A DNA stretch of 64,000 nucleotides, taken from contig NC_062245.1 of assembly GCF_905475465.1 (NCBI RefSeq), forward strand, positions 12,152,001 through 12,216,000, given 5' to 3'. This document shows, one piece after another, positions 56,502-64,000 of the stretch. The notes under the pieces are model-generated. The model did no database searches. It had not been told where the DNA came from and was given only the letters and a program-made list of their open reading frames with translations. Both the position numbers and the translations under genes were made by a program. Every line of letters starts with the position of its first letter. Position 1 is the stretch's first letter. This stretch comes from Pieris napi. Its lineage: Eukaryota > Arthropoda > Insecta > Lepidoptera > Pieridae.

Positions 56502-58430
56502 GTTTGTGTTATTTTATACTTTCGAAAATCGTTCCGTAACGTGCCCGGAGCATCAAAGTAATGGAATACGTAATGGAAAAAGGGATATTTTATTCATGTC
56601 CATTATTGTCAGAGATACATTTGATTGTTCTTCGGCATAAAATATTACTGATTGTTCTGTGTGCTGCCGTTTTAAGAATACCCAATTAACATTTATCGAA
56701 ACTAGACGATTGTTCTATGGCCAATGTTGTATTTTTGTTGAAACTCGATAAAACAACATTGTTTTTGCGTTGTGAATTACACAAAAGGAAATTGCATACA
56801 GCCGTAATTAAAAGATAACATACCCTTATTTCTACCGTAGGCGATTTACATTTAAATATCAGCTAACAAGGTGACTCGTGTCTTTTACAATTCTGTATTG
56901 AGAAACAATCTTTGCATAATACTAGATTATGTAACGTACGATTTCTTGTATAATTTTGAATGAAAAAAGGCAACTGGTAACGTGGAGCGCATTAAAAAGC
57001 CATAACTTTTAGGCGCACATAAATTCCAGACATATAAAGTTCGGATTGCTGGTGGAAACCGGGAACAATAAAACACGACCTCGGGATGTTCGGAGCGTTT
57101 GAACGCGTTCTGTTTACTCAGAAATCAAAGTGCGTTTTCAGGTTTCTCTTTTCATTTCTATATTTACGCCGGGCGGAAACCGCACGGTACACTCATACTG
57201 CGGTAGCAAAAAGAATGTTCACGAGTGCTTAGAAATCCTGGCAAATAATAGATCGTGCGCAAAACTTGTCAGCAGCGATGTTTTGCCTCGTTTTGTGTAT
57301 GACTCGCAACTGTATGAAGTTTATGCTTCTGCTAATAATAAAAAAAAGTTTTTAGGTAATGATAAGTTGACATTAAAAATTTATTAATTAACGACGCTTG
57401 TACACTAGGGACGTTCTTGTATTGTGGGTGAACAGATACTCTTCCATAGTCCATATATACTATACTGACTAATGTATAAAACAATTGCTCATTTTTTTAT
57501 AAACAAAATGTAAAATTAAGACTAAAACTAAACAAGATTTATATATGTATGATTAATGAAACTCAAATGTGATACTGAAATATGTATTTTAAGAAACAAC
57601 ATTTAGAGTTTGTTATTTTACTTCAAATCACTTTTAGCCTATTCTTTTATAATCCAAAATCCAAAATAAACTTTGAATTAAAATTTAAATTACAGGGCAA
57701 AACGTTTTATCCACAGACTAATAAACAAATTTAATGAAACGTCAGTTACCGCATAATAGATAATTCATCAATAATTAAATATAATTTTTCTTTACATCGT
57801 TACTCAAGCGTTTGTTGTAAAAGGGGGTCGCAGTCCGTTGCAAAAACAATAAATACAAACGACATAAAGGTACAAAAGATTCGATAAAAATGGGTATTAT
57901 TATAATTTTACAGTGACGGGGTCGCAAGACTGTTTTACTTAACTTTTTGGTTTTTTCGTGGGTCACGACATAAAAATTTATTATGTAATTTATTATAGTT
58001 TTAGTACTTATTTGGGAATAATACGATTTTTATATAAGGTAATTGAATATCGATTTTCGTAATTGTATAATGAATTCATAACATGTTGTTTAATTGAATT
58101 CAAGCTTGCCTTATAAGGAAGGTGGGTCATAATATTTTAAAATAATTATTCGCTTAGCCTCAGATAACTTTAATGCGATCCCTTAGTTAATAAAACAACT
58201 TTCGAATGCAGTTAATATTTTGAAAATATTATATTTTGCCGACGATTTTATTGAGTAGGAAATCCAGTTATGTAAGAACTTTTTCTTTCTTTTTTTTCTC
58301 TTTTATTTGACATTTTTAATATTTAAATGTCTTCTAGACACAATTAATATATTGGTTAATTGTTATAATCGCGTTTCTATACATTAAAAAAACAAAATCA
58401 ATACAAATTAGGAAAAGAAATATTTATTAC
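56502..58430. other. Cyclase intron, no further coding exon seen
   Basis: I looked for the next cyclase exon (sixth helix, then the C1 domain) and did not find one here or up to 64000. An open frame at 57130-57387 contains CGSKKNVHECLEIL and four cysteines but is not recognisable. Confidence 0.5.
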
Positions 58431-58800
58431 TAGTAGACTCGGCCAAGCGTTGCTGTGGCTAAGATTTTTGTTTTATTACATAGTAAACTATTCAAGGGAA
58501 ACTGTAGGAGAACACCAGTCATGAGGACCATCATGCTTTTTTGGTGGTTATGCCATTAAATTGAAGCTTATGTGAAACGTTGGTACTTTAAACTCAGCGC
58601 CATCTGTTATAATTGTGACTGTCAAATAATAAACAAATAATTTACAATGATATTACAGATATAAATTGAGTTGTAAGCTATCCTATCTTTTAAGTTGGAT
58701 CAAACTACACATGGTTGTGCAAATTTGATTGATATCGGTTCGGTAGTTTACGAGTCCATTGCGGACAAACAACGTGACACGTAATTTATATAGTTGGACA
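58431..58800 (-). mobile_element. Helitron-like element
   Basis: On the - strand the end is ACGCTTGGCCGAGTCTACTA followed by GT, fitting the CTRRT 3' rule. Internal text such as GATATCGGTTCGGTAGTTTA (+ strand) is of the kind common to non-autonomous lepidopteran Helitrons. A related block with CAACGGTTGGACCGATTTAG follows at about 58910-58970. The 5' limit is uncertain. Confidence 0.4.
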
Positions 58801-59814
58801 AATGAACTCTCACGCACTTTACAGCTTAAATGAAATTAAGCAAGGAGTGAGTGTCCTAACATAATGTATGATACTCATGATGGGTCTATCTAGAACATCC
58901 CCACATTTATACATCTGTGTGTGTGTTTGTAATTAAACTCCACAACGGTTGGACCGATTTAGACTTTTTGTGTGTTCGAGTAGATTCGAGAATGGTTTAG
59001 ATTTTTTAAATAAATAAATCAAAGATTTAAGATTTTTTAATATAAATAAATATTCATTACTCGATTAGATTTACTTATAAATAAATTTAAAAAAATGTCA
59101 TTGTATTTATACAGAACGCCTGTCTGGTCAGTGGTCAGGCGGTCAGATATTTGTTCGGAATCTGTCCACAATTAATGTTTATCTATCTTCCTCTTTATTA
59201 TGATTAATCAAGTTATAGCTGTAATGTTGAGTTCAACGACCCTCTTGTCATTCTCAAAATGTATCGTTAAATTTGCGTGAATTTTATTCAACTTAAAACG
59301 TTCCAAATAATTAAAGTTTATTACAGAAAAATAATTATTAAGAATTACATGTAACGGGAGAAATTTAATTTATTGTAGCAAGCACAAATTTTGTTTGTAC
59401 ATAACAAACTTTCGCATTTGTTTATTTATAACGATGCTTATGTTATTAACTATATATAACGGTCGTACTGTATATAAAATAAATATCATTAAAGGTACAC
59501 AATGTTGGAATATTTTTTTGCATTTAGCAAAAACTGCTGTCTTTTGTACTAAGAAATTTTATCAGTGTGATTATACAATGTGCAGGCAGACATATTTTTG
59601 CGTCTTTTCATTGATAATGTTTAGAATCAGTTATGATTGAAAGGGCAGATGGCAAAATTTTGAAGACGGATTTAAAAAAAAAAATATTGCTTAATATATA
59701 TAATATATATGTAAACTAAAAGTACAGAAAATACCAAAAACCACTAAGAGGGAAAACCTTGGTGCCGGAAGGGCTTCGCCACAGGACAAATTTAAATTCC
59801 TTATAAACTAAGAA

Positions 59815-60000
59815 GTTATGAAAAAAAATATTTATTCATTTGACAACAATTCATTATAATGTGAAAGATTTGGGAACCCCTTTAAGTAAATAAATACCTG
59901 TGTCAGTGTGTGTATAATGTATATATAATACATATTTAATATTATAATTGTTAATTTTACTGAATTGTCTAATTTTATGACTGAATTCAATGTGTAACTA
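59815..60000 (-). mobile_element. Non-LTR 3' tail, family F, fragment
   Basis: On the + strand it reads AAATATTTATTCATTTGACA, AAGATTTGGGAACCCC and TTTAAGTAAATAAATACCTG, matching the first part of the longer copy at 61500. Oriented on the - strand this is an A/T-tailed retrotransposon 3' end. Confidence 0.5.
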
Positions 60001-61499
60001 CACAATTATATTATAAATAACTACATATAATAGTTTCAGAAAAATATACCAGTTACAAAAATACAACTAATACAAAAAAATTAATGCAGTCCGTCAAATA
60101 CAAGACCTCAAAGTTTTAAATCACTAACACTACTCAACAATTCCAATAAACACATAGATAAACATCTCTATTTTCAAATGTTTAGTAAAACAGACCTGAA
60201 GTGGATTTAGATGCTACATTAATTCATGGTTAGAATTAAACCAAGTTGATTAACACTGACCAGATGTTGGTGCACGTTCCAAATGCAATACACTATTTAA
60301 TGCCCTTGCTAAACGTTATCAATAAAGAATACTTTACTGGTTTGGGTACAGTTTTAGTAGCGTTTATATGGTCGAAGGGAGGATGGCAGGAGACCCGTTC
60401 GTCTGACTAGGGATGATTGATATTCATCTATTGCGATTTGCGAATAAACTTCAGTTTAGCTTCGATATCATCGATGCATCGATATTTTAATAATAAAATA
60501 TCACAATTCGAAACGTCAATTATTCTTTATAACAAATAAACTACTAAATCGATTACAAATATTGAGCTGAACGAATCGGTTAGGGCTTTTCAAGACAGGC
60601 AAGGTCTTCAGTAAGACTACGAAGAAGATCGTAAGACCTTGTTAATGGACAATCCAACACAAAAAATGTATTGATCCTGTTGAAGCTAATAAACTCTTCA
60701 GCTCCATTACAACAAAGTTCTTATTAACTTGTACCTAACTCTTAATGAACGTTTATTTCTTTTTACTATTATTTATAGACATCATCTCTCGTGAATAATA
60801 TATAGTGTCTTATATTATATATAGTAATAATATATACCGTATATGTTATTGCAAATGACTTTTAACCTTAATGCAACTGATTTCTGTCGAATCCTGTTTT
60901 CAAGGGTTTGTAAAGAAACAGTAAATGTTTCTTTAAAATGAATCTTATTTGATTTGAGAACACAATTTTTCGTGGGATACCATTATAATAAAACAAAAAT
61001 ATCGAGACAAGAGATTTAATATATTTTTAAATTGCTGTCAATTCTTGGTCTTGTCCCCAGACTTTTGTTACTATTTCTGTATAGGCATTTAGAGGGTTGT
61101 CACATAGAAGTTATAGATTTTTTGTCTTCTAGGTATACATCGTACAATGTTTAGCCTACTCGTGCAAATAGAAGGGGTAGTTAATAATTAAGATTTTCCA
61201 ACTCGGGAAAACAATTAACTCTCAGACTTCTAAAGACAACAATACATACGCATACTTAATTATTGCGTAAATGAGAACTCACTCAAATGACTATTTTATA
61301 TACACAAAATTTTGATATGTTTCACGAAAATATTACGTAATACAAGACGTAGGCTTATTTATTTACACTTAGTTACATTAAACATACATAAAAACAGCTT
61401 ACATAAGTTATAAGGCAACGGGCGGCCTTATCGCGAACAAGCGATTTCTACCAGACTCTATGGAAAAATAAAAGAGACACCAACTGAGGGTAAAGTACT

Positions 61500-61990
61500 A
61501 GTAAAAATAAAATAAATAAAAATAAAAATGTGTTTATTCATTTTAAGTACATATGCATTACAATGTGTAAGATTTGGGAACCCTTTTAAGTAAGAAATAC
61601 CTGTGTCAGGATTCCCAGCTCTTCCATAACAAACCTAAGTATACAAATTCCTAAAATGTATTCATATATAATTTAATTACATCTTTTATTTTATTTACTT
61701 CTCAACTGTTATCAACACGCCTGAGTGCATGAGTGAGTGTGTGGGTGCAAATATGTGAGTGAGTGAGTCAGTGAGTGAATGAAGAAAGTGTGTAACATAC
61801 ATACTAGGTCTCAAATGCATCTCTAACACTGCGTAAGGAATGCTCATAAGCCTTTAAAGTCCTTTAGTACATAAATAATTTAAAAAAAAAACATAAAATT
61901 ACAAAAAACAGAAATATACCAACTATATATAAAATATTATTAACTATAATACGTACTATTAATAAAATTCTAAAAGCTTTAATTATATAT
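61500..61990 (-). mobile_element. Non-LTR retrotransposon 3' UTR, family F
   Basis: It starts with an AAATAAAAATAAAAATGTGT tail junction on the + strand, then AAGATTTGGGAACCC, a TGAGTGAGTGAG-type simple repeat (about 61735-61790), and AACACTGCGTAAGGAATGCT with CATAAGCC. Tail composition and orientation fit the 3' end of a Jockey-group element like the one at 30212. Non-coding. Confidence 0.55.
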
Positions 61991-62254
61991 AGTTATAATT
62001 ATAAATAAGTAGCTAATTACGAGGCAGAAAGGCTCAAAAAGAAAATTCTTAAATAAATTTAAAGACTGAACTCGTCTGATATCAACTATGTAAAGAGTAT
62101 TTGATTGACAAGGCATTATAGGTTTCCATTAATATGCAAATTGTATCAGATTGTAATCACAAATTTCGGTATGACGGTTAAATACCTTTTGATATTTTCA
62201 TTGTAGGTACTCCATTTATAAAGATTTGCCGAGAATATATGGTCGAATCGAGAT

Positions 62255-62610
62255 AAAATTCAAATTAAAAATTAAAAATCATTTATTCATTTAGGTAACA
62301 CAATGTACATTTAAGAACGTCAATAAAGAAATACATATGAAATGCTTCTAATTTTACATTTACTGCCAGTTCTCAAATCAAGGGCGTAGAACAAACAAGA
62401 AGAACAGTTAATAGGTATACTCTTCGCCAACTTTTTGTTTTACTAAATATTTGTAAGGAGCTGCAACATGCCACCATTTTCCACATGACATCTTTAAGTA
62501 ATTAAGTATAAAAAAAAATATAAACGAAAAAATTAAAAAACCAAGATTTGTCCTCTATCAGCAGTAGGCATGGTGAAATAAGAGCACGCACTTACATTAT
62601 CGTGGAACAA
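62255..62610 (-). mobile_element. Non-LTR 3' tail, family C
   Basis: It contains AAAAATCATTTATTCATTTA, GGTAACACAATGTACATTTA, CTCAAATCAAGGGCGTAGAA, GTAAGGAGCTGCAAC and TTGTCCTCTATCAGCAG. It lines up end to end with the 7815 and 25783 copies. Confidence 0.65.
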
Positions 62611-62939
62611 CACGCAAGCCATAGAGCCACGGTTATTCTATGTATGACTAAAAAGGTTTTAAAAGTACAACGTCATTACCATATAAAGCGGTTTAATTGT
62701 AACAGAATAATGAGAACGTAAAACAAATGGCCTGAAAATGAACGCGGTCGTGTTAAGTACACAATAATTGAATGTGTGAAGAATAATACAATGAAAATGT
62801 GAAATGTATAGAATATTTTGGTACGATTGGACCTTACCTTTAGCGAGAAAAATAATATCGGATAGTAAACATAAATGAAAAATCTATATAGCGCTTTTTA
62901 AGGCTCTTTCTCCCACGCACCACCTCTTTGTGGAACTAG

Positions 62940-63115
62940 CTGCAGGTGCCGCCCATGGACATCTGGAACGCCCCCGGCTAAAGGGTGTCGCCGACGTTTG
63001 AGGGAATACCACGCTCTTGACGACCCTTAAGTCGTATGAGGTATATGAGGTCCATCGAGTAGATAATCGGCCTCGAGGTCTTGTGCCCTCCACTCTGCCA
63101 GTCTCGATAACTCTT
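62940..63115 (+). repeat. Dispersed repeat, family B, diverged
   Basis: It begins GCCGCCCATGGACATCTGGA and has TGTCGCCGACGTTTGAGGGA and CGACCCTTAAGTCGTATGAG, a degraded version of the family core. Confidence 0.5.
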
Positions 63116-63189
63116 TGGATACATTTATAAATAACGGCAATTGTGATAACGATTATTTTTATTTAAGCTTAATAATATATAAATATAAT

Positions 63190-63480
63190 AATAAATAAAC
63201 AGTCGTTTTATAAAATAAATAATGTTCATTCATTGTAATCTGTAAGATTGGTTCCCAAATCTTTTAACTTTGTATTTGTTTTTTCAATTACATTTTTTTT
63301 AAACTGTTTTCACACGCGTGAGTGCGTGTGCATGATTGAGTGTAACGTGTAACTACGTGTTGGTCTCAGGAGCAGCTCCAAGTCTGGGTAAGGTGTATTC
63401 TTAAGCCAGTTCTCTAAATATTTTTATGAATTGTGGACCGTGAGCTGGTAGATATTGAGCAGCCAGCAGTCATTTTAAAC
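63190..63480 (-). mobile_element. Non-LTR 3' tail, family F, diverged
   Basis: It reads AATAATGTTCATTCATTGTA, AAGATTGGTTCCCAAATC, a GTGAGTGCGTGTGC block and GGGTAAGGTGTATTCTTAAG, the same order as the 61500 copy. Confidence 0.5.
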
Positions 63481-63797
63481 AGAAGTTCCTGTATAAACAA
63501 AACTTACGCTAAACATTATTATAAAATGAATATATATAGTATCAGTATATATCTATTGAATAATTTATTTTTACAAATAAACGTGACGCAATACTCGTTA
63601 GCTAATTGAACCTTATAGTTAAGTTTATACGTTTGTGAATAAAACCGACAATTATAGTTTGATGTTGTGTTTTAATTAGACAAAAAGTATTTTTATTGTC
63701 TATGTTGCGGGTATTTGATAAAAAAATACGGTTGGTTATTGTGTATGAAATTATTCTGTTTTTTTAATTAACTAAAATTTTGTTTGGTAAGTCTTTT

Positions 63798-63876
63798 GAA
63801 AGGCCCAGCCGGGTATCGAACCTACGACCTCAGGGATGAGAGTCGCACGCTGAAGCTACTAGGCCCACATTGCTTT
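63798..63876 (-). mobile_element. SINE head fragment
   Basis: On the - strand it runs AAGCAATGTGGGCCTAGTAG, CTTCAGCGTGCGACTCTCAT, CCCTGAGGTCGTAGGTTCGA and TACCCGGCTGGGCC, an intact tRNA-like head with both boxes but no body. Confidence 0.7.
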
Positions 63877-64000
63877 CTTTTTAAAAATATAAATAACAGT
63901 ACTAAAAATAACTATTGCACAAAATACGTAATCAATCGAATATATTATAATTATATAATCAATTAGCAAATGTACAACATTATTAATATTACATTAATTT

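Noticed and set aside
57130..57387. Possible further exon of the adenylate cyclase
   Set aside because: The sequence has none of the expected sixth helix or C1 domain motifs and contains an unrelated cysteine-rich stretch.
61735..61790. TGAGTGAGTGAG tract as an independent microsatellite
   Set aside because: A related GTGAGTG tract occurs at the same place in the 63190 copy, so it is part of the family F retrotransposon tail.

Overview
The window looks like nuclear DNA of an insect, most probably a moth or butterfly (Lepidoptera). It is AT-rich, with intron-split genes, consensus GT/AG splice sites and very dense dispersed repeats. The repeat types are those typical of lepidopteran genomes: tRNA-derived SINEs, non-LTR retrotransposon tails, mariner, hAT, Helitron-like elements and MITEs. 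Species cannot be fixed from the sequence alone.

Two protein-coding genes are supported, both on the + strand. (1) A complete Tousled-like kinase (TLK) gene at about 2.0-11.6 kb has 13 coding exons that join without a frame break into a 722-residue protein, followed by a 3' UTR and an AATAAA signal. (2) The 5' end of a class III transmembrane adenylate cyclase (type 1 / rutabaga-like) has two coding exons at 55.8-56.5 kb, and the rest lies beyond the window. A GC-rich non-coding exon with a strong donor at 34.2-34.5 kb is probably its distant 5' UTR exon, about 21 kb upstream (inference). One intron-containing tRNA-Tyr(GTA) gene lies on the - strand at 12.04-12.13 kb.

The rest is intergenic or intronic DNA full of transposon remains. 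There is a 5'-truncated non-LTR retrotransposon with a long reverse-transcriptase ORF (30.2-32.1 kb), three older non-LTR RT fragments, and a structurally intact mariner with TA duplications and a frameshifted transposase (52.2-53.5 kb). Small hAT-type and other MITEs occur at 37.1-37.6 kb, and at least ten copies of one tRNA-related SINE are spread through the window.

The two most striking structures are close together. At 37.94-41.80 kb a hAT-like element with a perfect 8-bp target duplication contains other elements nested inside it: a rearranged mariner derivative carrying a MITE, and a foldback-like element of about 2.1 kb. The foldback-like element has terminal inverted repeats of about 430 bp and 13 exact copies of the octamer TGTACGGC in paired opposite orientations. 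At 43.25-44.58 kb there is a 1.33-kb near-perfect palindrome with a 5-nt centre, which would transcribe into a long hairpin RNA.

The two genes are not known to act together. TLK is a nuclear chromatin and replication kinase, and the cyclase makes cAMP at the plasma membrane. The mobile elements appear to be background load, with several sitting inside introns of TLK and of the presumed long first intron of the cyclase gene.
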